In this document: piece by piece, positions 38,600 through 47,293 of the stretch
Layout: every line of letters starts with the position of its first letter
Numbering within the stretch: position 1 is the first letter of the stretch
Assembly (NCBI GenBank): GCA_902570125.1
Contig: CACFXK010000005.1
Span: 21,698 to 85,697, forward strand
DNA from: an uncultured Pelagibacteraceae bacterium
Lineage (GTDB): Bacteria; Pseudomonadota; Alphaproteobacteria; Pelagibacterales; Pelagibacteraceae
Direction of reading: 5' to 3'
DNA: 64,000 nt
Position numbers and translations under genes: made by a program
The notes under the pieces: model-generated
What the model was told of the DNA's origin: nothing
The model's input: only the letters and a program-made list of their open reading frames with translations
Database searches by the model: none

Positions 38600-38827
38600 T
38601 TATCCGTCAGTTATATTACTTTTCCATGCATTTGAGTTTGGTCTTTTTCTTGCAAGCTTAGAAAGTTTATCACTTTCTTGTTTTGAGCTTACAACAGTCC
38701 AACCTATCCAAATAATTGCAAGTATAAGGACCAATATACCTTCTGATCCTACTCCAGGATAAATAGCACCTACAACATCTTCTGCAGGTTTATTTAAGTG
38801 ATCTATCCAATTAGATACTGTAGCCAT
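38600..38827 (-). CDS. Small TM protein downstream of amt
   Basis: 75 aa, TM ILVLILAIIWIGWTVV; 11 nt downstream of amt stop. Confidence 0.65.
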   Translation of the reverse strand: MATVSNWIDHLNKPAEDVVGAIYPGVGSEGILVLILAIIWIGWTVVSSKQESDKLSKLARKRPNSNAWKSNITDG

Positions 38828-38838
38828 AATATCCTCCT

Positions 38839-40239
38839 TTAACTACTTGAAGAAGCAACAGTGCGTTCATCTTCTTTTGCTTCCTCCATTATTTGATAGT
38901 CTAAACCAGCTAACTCAACTTCTCTTGGGATTCTGAGTTTGCCAATACCATTTAAGACTCTAGCTATAATATAGCCTGGGATCATTCCAAGAACAAAGAA
39001 CATGATTATTGCACCTATGAACATTCCTAAAGGATTTATTGCAGCGTATGTAGTTCCATCCCACATAGCACCAACACTGTATCCTGAAGAAGGGTATCCA
39101 TTTAATACAAAACCGCATATCACAAGTCCTGCAAACCCAGCGTAACCATGAACTGCCACTGCTCCAACTGCATCATCAATTTTGAACCTACGTTCAACCC
39201 AGTAATGCATTTTGTAAGCTATAACGACACCAATCATTCCAATTATCAAAGATTGTATTGGATGATATAAGTCATTTCCTGCAGAGGCACAGATTATTCC
39301 AGCTAAACCACTTGAGTAAGTCCAGAAAGGATCACCTTTGGAAACAACATAACCTGCTAACAATCCTCCTGAGAGAGACATTAAAAAGTTCATTGTTATT
39401 CCACTAAGTGTGGTTGGCGTTACATAAATTGTGGTTGCGGTAAAGTAGGTTACACCTTCCATGCCATACTCAGGTCCAAGATCGTAAATTGGAATATTAC
39501 AAGCCGCATAAAATCCCCAAAAACCAGTATAAATTAAGAATAATCCAACAGTTACTAACCAAGGATTTCTTGGTCCTATGTTTCTAGGTTCACCACTTGA
39601 TGAAAATTTTCCAATTCTTGGTCCCAAAACAGCAAGTACACCTAAAGCAAATCCACCTGCTACTGCGTGAATTACTCCTGAGGCATAAGCATCATGGTAA
39701 CCTAGTATCTTCAACATCCATCCGTCAAAGTGCCATCCCCATGCAGCATCTATGCTCCAAAATACAGATCCAATTGCAATCGCAAGAATTCCAAAAGCAA
39801 AAGTAGTAATTCTTTCAATTACAGCACCTGATACAATGGATGCAGCTGTCCATGAGAAAAGTAAAAATGCAGCCCAAAATACTCCACTAATATGATCTCC
39901 TAAGTTTACTGCCATCAATTCACTATTTGGCAGATACCACTTAGCACTAAAAGCTGAGTCATCTGTAATTAGCGCTGCGCTTTCATTCATTATTGATGGT
40001 GCAAGACCTGGCCCAGTTGGAAATGCCCAATAAATCCACCAACCAAATAAAAACCAAGTTACTGTTACTAAAGGTATCAGCATTGTGTTTTTCATTAATG
40101 TATGTTGATGATGTTTGTATCGGGAAGCTCCAACTTCATACATACAGAATCCCACGTGGATAAGAAACATTAGTACTACTGTTATCCAATAGTAAAATTC
40201 TGTGAATATGGTTGTCAATGCACCTAGTTCGTCAGTCAT
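38839..40239 (-). CDS. amt: Ammonium transporter (Amt/MEP/Rh)
   Basis: GVIHAVAGGFALGVLAVLGPR; VGAVAVHGYAGFAGLV; multi-TM; GGAGG SD upstream. Confidence 0.92.
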   Translation of the reverse strand: MTDELGALTTIFTEFYYWITVVLMFLIHVGFCMYEVGASRYKHHQHTLMKNTMLIPLVTVTWFLFGWWIYWAFPTGPGLAPSIMNESAALITDDSAFSAKWYLPNSELMAVNLGDHISGVFWAAFLLFSWTAASIVSGAVIERITTFAFGILAIAIGSVFWSIDAAWGWHFDGWMLKILGYHDAYASGVIHAVAGGFALGVLAVLGPRIGKFSSSGEPRNIGPRNPWLVTVGLFLIYTGFWGFYAACNIPIYDLGPEYGMEGVTYFTATTIYVTPTTLSGITMNFLMSLSGGLLAGYVVSKGDPFWTYSSGLAGIICASAGNDLYHPIQSLIIGMIGVVIAYKMHYWVERRFKIDDAVGAVAVHGYAGFAGLVICGFVLNGYPSSGYSVGAMWDGTTYAAINPLGMFIGAIIMFFVLGMIPGYIIARVLNGIGKLRIPREVELAGLDYQIMEEAKEDERTVASSSS

Positions 40240-40373
40240 TTAACCTCCAATTGTTTAAACAAATTATTTTAATATTATTATTTCGAATTATCGGATCAAT
40301 CTTAAATAAAACAATTGTATCAATAAAAATTTATAATATTACAACTATAGGTATATATAAATTGTTGGTGATT

Positions 40374-40781
40374 CTAAAATTTTCGATAAGCTTTTTTTAA
40401 ATCTACTAATGGGTGATTTGGAGACATTTGAAATTTTACCAATAGTTCTCTTGCTATCATGTCTCTATCTTGTTGGTTATTTGGTAATTTAATTTTTTTC
40501 GGAATAGTTACCCAACCATTTGCGTTTCTATCAAAAACTGCAGGTCTATCTTCTTCATATCCCATGTGAACATCTTCCAACCAATTTAAATCATCCCAAC
40601 CCATTGCTTCGATATATTTTTTTAGGAAAGGAGTTATTCTTGAATAGTCTGGCAATAAATTCACATCATATCTATAACCAATAGTTTGGCCTATCATCTT
40701 TTCTCGAGCAGTCTCTTTCTTTTTACCTAACTGACCTTTAACCTTTTTTTTGCTCGATTTTTTAGTTTTTTTCTTTGGCAT
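40374..40781 (-). CDS. Conserved hypothetical with Lys-rich N-terminus, linked to glutamate-synthase-like genes
   Basis: 135 aa, starts 2 nt after the FMN glutamate-synthase-like gene stop. Confidence 0.65.
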   Translation of the reverse strand: MPKKKTKKSSKKKVKGQLGKKKETAREKMIGQTIGYRYDVNLLPDYSRITPFLKKYIEAMGWDDLNWLEDVHMGYEEDRPAVFDRNANGWVTIPKKIKLPNNQQDRDMIARELLVKFQMSPNHPLVDLKKAYRKF

Positions 40782-40783
40782 AA

Positions 40784-42178
40784 TTATATTTTATGAAAAT
40801 CGTCAACTCCTACTGTGTGATTTGTTCCAGAAAGTGGTACTTTTGCTAAAGCAGAAGCTTCCATTGTTAAAGCTGCCATATCTTCTGGCTCTAATGAATG
40901 GATATTTGTTTTACCACAAGCTCTTGCTAATAATTGTGCTTCTAAAGTCATAGTGTGTAAGTAATTATATACTCTAAGAGCTGCCTCATCTGGATTTAGT
41001 CTTTTTCTCAATTTAGGATCCTGAGTAGCAACACCAACTGGGCAACGACCAGTATGACAGTGATAACAATGTCCTGCTGGTACTCCCATTTCTTTTTCAA
41101 AATTAGACTCAGGAATTTCTTTATTACAATTAAGTGCAATCATAGCCCCAGTACCTATAGCAATAGCATCTGCTCCAAGAGCTAATGCTTTTGCCATGTC
41201 AGCTCCATCTCTAACACCACCTGCATAAATAAGAGTAACTTTTCCAGTTTTTCCAACATCATCTATTGCTCTTCTTGCTTCTCTAATTGCAGCTATTCCA
41301 GGTATACCTGTGTTTGCTGCTGCGATGTGTGGTCCAGCGCCTGTTGAACCTTCCATACCATCTAGATAAATAGAGTCAGGATCACATTTTGCTGCCATAC
41401 GAACATCATCATAAACTTTTGCTGCACCAAGTTTTAATTGTATTGGAACTTTATTTTTGGTTAACTCTCTTAGCTCTTGAACTTTTAAAGCTAAATCATC
41501 TGGTCCTAACCAATCAGGATGTCTAGCAGGAGACCTTTGATCAATACCAGCTGGTAATGATCTCATCTCTGCTACTTGGTCAGTAACTTTTTGACCCATC
41601 AAGTGACCACCCATTCCAACTTTTTGTCCTTGACCAATGAACACTTCAATTCCATCAGCAAGTTGAGCATGATGCGGATTAAATCCATATCTTGATTGAA
41701 TACATTGATAGTACCATTTTTCTGAATATCTTCTTTCATCAGGTATCATTCCACCTTCACCTGAACATGTCGCGCTACCCGCCATTGTCGCTCCTCTTGC
41801 AAGCGCTGTTTTAGCTTCATAAGATAAAGCTCCAAAACTCATACCTGTAATATAAACCGGTATATCTAATTCTACTGGGTTTTCACATCTTGGACCAATT
41901 ATAGTTTTTGTTTCACATTTTTCTCTGTAACCTTCGATTACAAATCTTGTAAGAGTTCCAGGTAAAAAAACTAAATCGTCAAATGTAGGAATTTTTTTCA
42001 TCAGAGCCATACCTCTCATTCGGTATCTTCCTAACTGAGCCTTTATGTGAATGTCATCAATTACCTCAGGTGTAAATATAGCGTTATAACCTAGTAAACT
42101 TTTATTTCTTTTTGAAAATTCACTACCACCATTCCCATTTGAATGACCATTTGATTTTCCATTTTTTTTCTTTGCCAT
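40784..42178 (-). CDS. mgsC: FMN-binding glutamate synthase domain protein (MgsC/GlxD-like)
   Basis: GSTGAGPHIAAANTGIPG; GHCYHCHTGRCPVGVATQDP Fe-S cluster motif. Confidence 0.82.
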   Translation of the reverse strand: MAKKKNGKSNGHSNGNGGSEFSKRNKSLLGYNAIFTPEVIDDIHIKAQLGRYRMRGMALMKKIPTFDDLVFLPGTLTRFVIEGYREKCETKTIIGPRCENPVELDIPVYITGMSFGALSYEAKTALARGATMAGSATCSGEGGMIPDERRYSEKWYYQCIQSRYGFNPHHAQLADGIEVFIGQGQKVGMGGHLMGQKVTDQVAEMRSLPAGIDQRSPARHPDWLGPDDLALKVQELRELTKNKVPIQLKLGAAKVYDDVRMAAKCDPDSIYLDGMEGSTGAGPHIAAANTGIPGIAAIREARRAIDDVGKTGKVTLIYAGGVRDGADMAKALALGADAIAIGTGAMIALNCNKEIPESNFEKEMGVPAGHCYHCHTGRCPVGVATQDPKLRKRLNPDEAALRVYNYLHTMTLEAQLLARACGKTNIHSLEPEDMAALTMEASALAKVPLSGTNHTVGVDDFHKI

Positions 42179-43032
42179 TAAATTGCTCCTTTTTTCTCAG
42201 TTGGTTCTAAAGCGTCGTAATTCCAAAGTTTTTTACCTGCAACCACTTTTGTCATTTTTGAAACATCAAAATTTTCGCCAATTTCTGCTACTTTAAGTTT
42301 TCTTTTAATCCAATCTACATCACTTTTTGTCATAGGCGACTCAATCGCATCACTCCCAAATGAACCAATTTTTCCACCAACATAAATGGTTCCATCATAC
42401 ATAGAGTCTCCAAGGTTTATACCAACATTACCTAAAATTATTATTCTTCCTCTTTGCATCATAAAGCCAGTGAATGCTCCAGCGTCACCACCAACAATAA
42501 TTGTTCCACCTTTTTGATCAATTCCTGTTCTAGCACCAACGCTACCTTTACATATTAAATCTCCACCTCTAACTGCTGCACCAAAACATGATCCTGCATT
42601 TTTTTCTATTACTACTTTTCCTGCCATCATATTTTCTGCACATGACCATCCAACTCTACCATTAATTCTTACCGTTGGACCATCAATAGAACCAACACCA
42701 AAATAACCCAAACTTCCTTCAAATATTAAATTTAATTTATTTAACACCCCAACACCTAAACTATGTTTTCCTTGTGGGTTCTTTATAACTATTGTTCCAT
42801 AACCTTGACTCATTAGCTCATCAATTTTTTTGTTTGCCTCTTTGCAGTCTAGATCATTTACATCAAGGTCAATTCTTTTGTTAAAATCAACATCATAAGT
42901 TCCCCAATAGTAAAAGTTTTCTGCCTCATCAGGATTAAAAAATTTTTGTTGAGTTTTACCTGTTAGAACTTCAGTATGAAGTCCCATTGATTGGGCTTTG
43001 GTCTTTTTTTCTGTTGTTTTTAAATTTGCCAT
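42178..43032 (-). CDS. mgsB: GXGXG-domain glutamate synthase subunit (MgsB/GlxC-like)
   Basis: GSCFGAAVRGGDLICKGSVGARTGIDQKGGTIIVGGDAGAFTGFMMQRGRIIILGNVGINLGDSMYDGTIYVGG beta-helix repeats. Confidence 0.82.
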   Translation of the reverse strand: MANLKTTEKKTKAQSMGLHTEVLTGKTQQKFFNPDEAENFYYWGTYDVDFNKRIDLDVNDLDCKEANKKIDELMSQGYGTIVIKNPQGKHSLGVGVLNKLNLIFEGSLGYFGVGSIDGPTVRINGRVGWSCAENMMAGKVVIEKNAGSCFGAAVRGGDLICKGSVGARTGIDQKGGTIIVGGDAGAFTGFMMQRGRIIILGNVGINLGDSMYDGTIYVGGKIGSFGSDAIESPMTKSDVDWIKRKLKVAEIGENFDVSKMTKVVAGKKLWNYDALEPTEKKGAI

Positions 43033-43961
43033 ACTTTTACCTCCCCATCAAATGGATCATATGTATCTATTTCATGCGGCAAGATAGATCTTATTGCTAT
43101 TTCCTCAGAGCCCATAGCAACTAAATCATCTGACTCGTATAAGACTAATGGTTTTGCTGCCATTGTATCTTTAGCCATTCCTAAAGAATCTTTCGTTGCA
43201 ACAAAATATGTAAACACTCCATCTAAACCTGACAAACTATCCTTCATGCCTTCTTCTAATGAAGCTCCATTTCTCATTTTCTCAGCTAAATAAACAGCTA
43301 TCAGCTCAGAGTCACATTCAGACATAAATCTCATCCCTTTATTCTCTAACACTCTTCTATTGTTCCAATAATTTGTAAGTTGACCGTTGTGTACAACTGA
43401 TACATCACTAAATGGATAACCCCAAAATGGGTGGGCAGATTTAATATCTACTCCAGACTCAGTTGCCATTCTAGCATGTCCAATACCATGTGTTCCTTTA
43501 ACTTTACCTAGATCATATCTTTCAGATACTGCCCGTGCATCTCCTAGGTCTTTGATCAATTCTAATGATTTCCCAATAGACAATATCTCCACACTTTCTA
43601 TGCTTTCAATTTTTTTTGAAAACTCCATTAAATCCTGGTCATATTTCATTTCATATCTATAAGAGTAAGGAGTTAACTTTTCTTCTTTCACAACTGTAGC
43701 ATTAAGGTTTTTTAGCATCTGGTCGACAAGTTCTTTTCTTTTGTCATAAACACTATCATCTTCATTAACTGATGTGCTTCCTTCTCCAACATTTTCCCCA
43801 ACTTTAAATCTCATTATGAAATTTTCTCCATCATTATCTGCATAGAGAGCGTATCCGGTTGAGTCAGGACCTCTATGTTTTAATGCTTGAAGCATTAATT
43901 GTAACTCGTTCCCGACATCTGAGGATTTTCCTCTATGAATAAGTCCAGCAATACCGCACAT
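43020..43961 (-). CDS. mgsA: Class II glutamine amidotransferase (MgsA/GlxB-like)
   Basis: N-terminal MCGIAGLIHRG (Cys2), HGIGHARMATES, VVHNGQLTNYWNNRRVL. Confidence 0.82.
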   Translation of the reverse strand: MCGIAGLIHRGKSSDVGNELQLMLQALKHRGPDSTGYALYADNDGENFIMRFKVGENVGEGSTSVNEDDSVYDKRKELVDQMLKNLNATVVKEEKLTPYSYRYEMKYDQDLMEFSKKIESIESVEILSIGKSLELIKDLGDARAVSERYDLGKVKGTHGIGHARMATESGVDIKSAHPFWGYPFSDVSVVHNGQLTNYWNNRRVLENKGMRFMSECDSELIAVYLAEKMRNGASLEEGMKDSLSGLDGVFTYFVATKDSLGMAKDTMAAKPLVLYESDDLVAMGSEEIAIRSILPHEIDTYDPFDGEVKVWQI

Positions 43962-43983
43962 TTTTTTCCTTTCCTAATTTACC

Positions 43984-45453
43984 TTATGGTAAGCAATCCA
44001 AGTATGTATCAAGATCCCATTGAGTTGTTGCTCCAAGAAATCTTTCCCACTCATCGTTTTTATACCAATGGAAAACTTTATACATTTCATCAGGCATTGC
44101 TGATTTGATTACCTCATCCTCAGCAAGTCTATTTAACGCTTCACCAAGACTTAGTGGTAATTTTTTAACATCTTTACCAGCTTTTTGAGCTTCATAAATA
44201 TTTCTAGATTCAGGTTTAGCTGGTTTCATTTTTTTTGATATTCCCTCATCACAAGCTTTTAGCAAAGCTGCACCTAGTAAGTATGGATTATGCATTGAGT
44301 CAACAGATCTATACTCAAATCTTCCAGGTGCTGAAACTCTTAATCCACATGTTCTATTTTGATATCCCCAGTCAGCATATACTGGTGCCCAAAAACCCTG
44401 GTCCCACAACCTTCGATATGAATTAACCGTAGATGATCCTAGAGCTGTCAAAGCTGGTAAATGTTTCATTATACCAGCAATTGATTGAAGTCCAATTTTT
44501 CCAGGCAACTGCATATCCTTTGTGTCTGGCATAAAAGTGTTTGTTCCGCCAGATACATAACTAAACACTTCTTCAACTCCCGGAAGTTTTTTATTTCCTA
44601 ATTTGTTAACAGAAACTTTTCCACCTTTCCATAAAGACATGTTAGTGTGACATCCACTTGCAGATACACCCATGAACGGTTTAGTCATAAAGCAAGCTAT
44701 TAGATTGTTCTCTCTTGCAACTTGGGCACAAATTTGCCTATATGTTGATAATCTATCAGCATTTCTTAAAACATTATCATAAGTCCAATTAAGTTCTAGT
44801 TGTCCAGGAGCATCTTCATGATCACCTTGTATCATGTCCAATCCCATCGCTTTTGAATATTCTATTACTTTCATAAAAACTGGTCTCAAAGACTCGAATT
44901 GATCGATATGATAACAAAAAGGTTTAGAAAAACCTTTACCAGTTGGAGTTCCATCATCATTTTTAGTTAACCACATCATTTCTGGTTCAGTGCCAACTCT
45001 TAATTCTAGTCCATGTTTCTTTTTAAATTCGTCACTAAAAATTCTTAAATTTCCTCTGCAATCAGAAGTTAAGTGTCCACCCGGATTTTTTCTCTCTTCT
45101 CTATTTCTAAAACATGTTACAAAAACTCTTCCAACTCTTTTATCCCATGGTAATTGCACAAACGTTTCTGGGTCTGGTATTCCCACCAACTCCATGGCTT
45201 CTGGTCCATAACCAATATAGTTATTGTGCCTGTCCAAAAATAAATTTGCTGTTGCTCCATATACTAATTGAAAACCTTTTTCAGCAGTCCTTTCCCAATG
45301 GTCTGCAGGGATACCTTTACCTACTACTCTACCTGTTACCGAAATAAATTGGTAATATATATAGGTTATTCCTAATTCGTTAATTTTTTCTCTTACTTTT
45401 TTTACTAACTTTGCTCTACCTGGTTGATTTACATGTTTTTCTAGATCAGTCAT
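43984..45453 (-). CDS. Type III glutamine synthetase family, second paralog (GlnT/GMAS candidate)
   Basis: IQGDHEDAPGQLELNW; SASGCHTNMSLWK; APGRFEYRSVDSMHNPYL; directly upstream of mgsA-like. Confidence 0.83.
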   Translation of the reverse strand: MTDLEKHVNQPGRAKLVKKVREKINELGITYIYYQFISVTGRVVGKGIPADHWERTAEKGFQLVYGATANLFLDRHNNYIGYGPEAMELVGIPDPETFVQLPWDKRVGRVFVTCFRNREERKNPGGHLTSDCRGNLRIFSDEFKKKHGLELRVGTEPEMMWLTKNDDGTPTGKGFSKPFCYHIDQFESLRPVFMKVIEYSKAMGLDMIQGDHEDAPGQLELNWTYDNVLRNADRLSTYRQICAQVARENNLIACFMTKPFMGVSASGCHTNMSLWKGGKVSVNKLGNKKLPGVEEVFSYVSGGTNTFMPDTKDMQLPGKIGLQSIAGIMKHLPALTALGSSTVNSYRRLWDQGFWAPVYADWGYQNRTCGLRVSAPGRFEYRSVDSMHNPYLLGAALLKACDEGISKKMKPAKPESRNIYEAQKAGKDVKKLPLSLGEALNRLAEDEVIKSAMPDEMYKVFHWYKNDEWERFLGATTQWDLDTYLDCLP

Positions 45454-45519
45454 TTTCCCCCTAAGAATTTTTAGAACAAAAAGTTAACTGAAAAAAAAAC
45501 ATCTGTCCACTTAGATAAA

Positions 45520-46845
45520 TTAACTCCAAGGGAACGGACTGTTAGATGTCGGATGCAATTCACCTTTCGCGTATCGATTGAATCTAAACGGTTTTAATAA
45601 TTCGCTCTCTGTACCTAAAATTTCTTTTGCCACTAGCTCTCCAACTCCAATCATTTTATAACCATGGTTAGAGTCTGCTATCATATAAACGTTTTCTAAA
45701 AATCTATCAAAAATTGGAAAAGAATCTGGTGTCATACATCCAAGTCCGCCTGATGGTCCTTTTCTATATAAATCCGATTTTCCCTCAAATCTTTTTTGAC
45801 AATGAGCTAAAGCTGAACACCACATATCATTAAAAGCTTCTGTAGTTTGATATTCAGGGGACTCTATTCCATACGGATCAACGTTTACCTGATCAAAATG
45901 TTTATCAACAATGTAAGGTGAAGTTCCACCTTGAACACCAAGTCCTTCAATATCAGGTTTGTAATATATTCCCCAAATTTTATCTGTAATTAATTTTTTA
46001 GTTTTGTCTGAATATAAAGGAGCTGTTGAGTCTACATGGATTACTGGTGGCTGTTCACCATTGTCCATTTTTAAAAAGTCTGGTTCTACACCAAGGACAC
46101 CCTCTTGAAGCATCCAATATTTCCACATGTCCGTTTCGTGAATTCTGCCATCTTTACCTTTAATATTTGCAGTTTTAGGAAGTTCTAACATATTCCAAAA
46201 ATCTCTTGCCCAAGGACCAGCTCCAACAACAACTTGTTCGCACTCTATTGTACCTTTGTCTGTTTCAACTCCTGTAACCGCTTTGCTGTTACTTCCTCTT
46301 TTGAAACCAGTGACTTTAACACCTTTCATTACTTCAACACCATTTGACGTTGATTTATTTTCAAGTGCTTTAATTGAATCTTTATTAAAAGCGTATCCAC
46401 CTTTTTTTTCATGAAGAACAGAAGTTATACTTTGTGCTTGCCAATCACCAAACATACCTTTCATATATTTCATACAATCTTTTTCACCTTCTATAAATTC
46501 AGATTCGTAACCAATTGCTTTTTGTTGTTCGTAAATAGTTGCAACATCTGCATGCATTACTTCTGGTGAAATCTGTAAATAACCAACTGCATTATATTTA
46601 AATGCTTTAGGATCACTCTCCCAAACTGAAACTGAATGAGCCATTAATTCTCTCATTGCAGGCTGAAAATAATTATTTCTTACAACACCACACGCAATAC
46701 CACTTGCGCCAGCTGCGGTATCTTTTTTTTCTAATACGACAATATCACCTGGATTTTTGTAAGTTTCGGAAAGTTTCCAAGCAGTACTTAGACCGTGAAT
46801 TCCCCCTCCAACGATTACTACTTTTGCTTTTGTCGGTAATGACAT
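45520..46845 (-). CDS. FAD-dependent oxidoreductase, sarcosine oxidase beta / N-methylglutamate dehydrogenase SoxB-like
   Basis: VVIVGGGIHGLSTAWKLSE Rossmann; SGIACGVVRNNYFQPAMREL; ADSNHGYKMIGVGELVAKEI. Confidence 0.78.
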   Translation of the reverse strand: MSLPTKAKVVIVGGGIHGLSTAWKLSETYKNPGDIVVLEKKDTAAGASGIACGVVRNNYFQPAMRELMAHSVSVWESDPKAFKYNAVGYLQISPEVMHADVATIYEQQKAIGYESEFIEGEKDCMKYMKGMFGDWQAQSITSVLHEKKGGYAFNKDSIKALENKSTSNGVEVMKGVKVTGFKRGSNSKAVTGVETDKGTIECEQVVVGAGPWARDFWNMLELPKTANIKGKDGRIHETDMWKYWMLQEGVLGVEPDFLKMDNGEQPPVIHVDSTAPLYSDKTKKLITDKIWGIYYKPDIEGLGVQGGTSPYIVDKHFDQVNVDPYGIESPEYQTTEAFNDMWCSALAHCQKRFEGKSDLYRKGPSGGLGCMTPDSFPIFDRFLENVYMIADSNHGYKMIGVGELVAKEILGTESELLKPFRFNRYAKGELHPTSNSPFPWS

Positions 46846-46942
46846 ACTTAAACACTATTTTTTGAAAAGGGGTAAATATATAATTTTTTTTATATATAAA
46901 ATTTAGAAATAAAAACTTATAGAACTTAGGATTTGATTATTG

Positions 46943-47293
46943 TTAAAAGCTCAAATTTTTAAGAGTAGATAAATAATCGTTAAATTCCTCAATAAACGAA
47001 GTACTTGGTTTTATATGTTTTTTTCTTTGATCTTGAGCAGTTTTTTCTAAATAAAAAAAACCTTTTTCACATGCCTCATTAATTATTAATGCAGATTTTG
47101 GTCTAGAGGTTTTAAATAGTTTAGTTTTTAGCTCCTCTACTGATAAATTTTGTTTTTGCTTAAATGCTGACATAACTAGAAGCATCATATGATAATGAGA
47201 AGGTGATTTTCTAAAGAAATAGTTACTTGATGTATGCGAAAGCTTCATTTGATCTTCCCAAAACTCCAGCAAATCCTTCGTTGATTTAGGCAT
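46943..47293 (-). CDS. MarR-like winged-helix regulator (short)
   Basis: VEELKTKLFKTSRPKSALIINEACEKGFFYLEKTAQDQRKKHIKPSTSFIEEF resembles MarR HTH-wing; TAATG overlap with tdm stop. Confidence 0.55.
   Translation of the reverse strand: MPKSTKDLLEFWEDQMKLSHTSSNYFFRKSPSHYHMMLLVMSAFKQKQNLSVEELKTKLFKTSRPKSALIINEACEKGFFYLEKTAQDQRKKHIKPSTSFIEEFNDYLSTLKNLSF

Noticed and set aside
40212-40400. 62-aa + ORF spanning amt start and upstream region
   Set aside because: Mostly intergenic AT-rich sequence plus antisense to amt; Ile/Leu-rich, no SD
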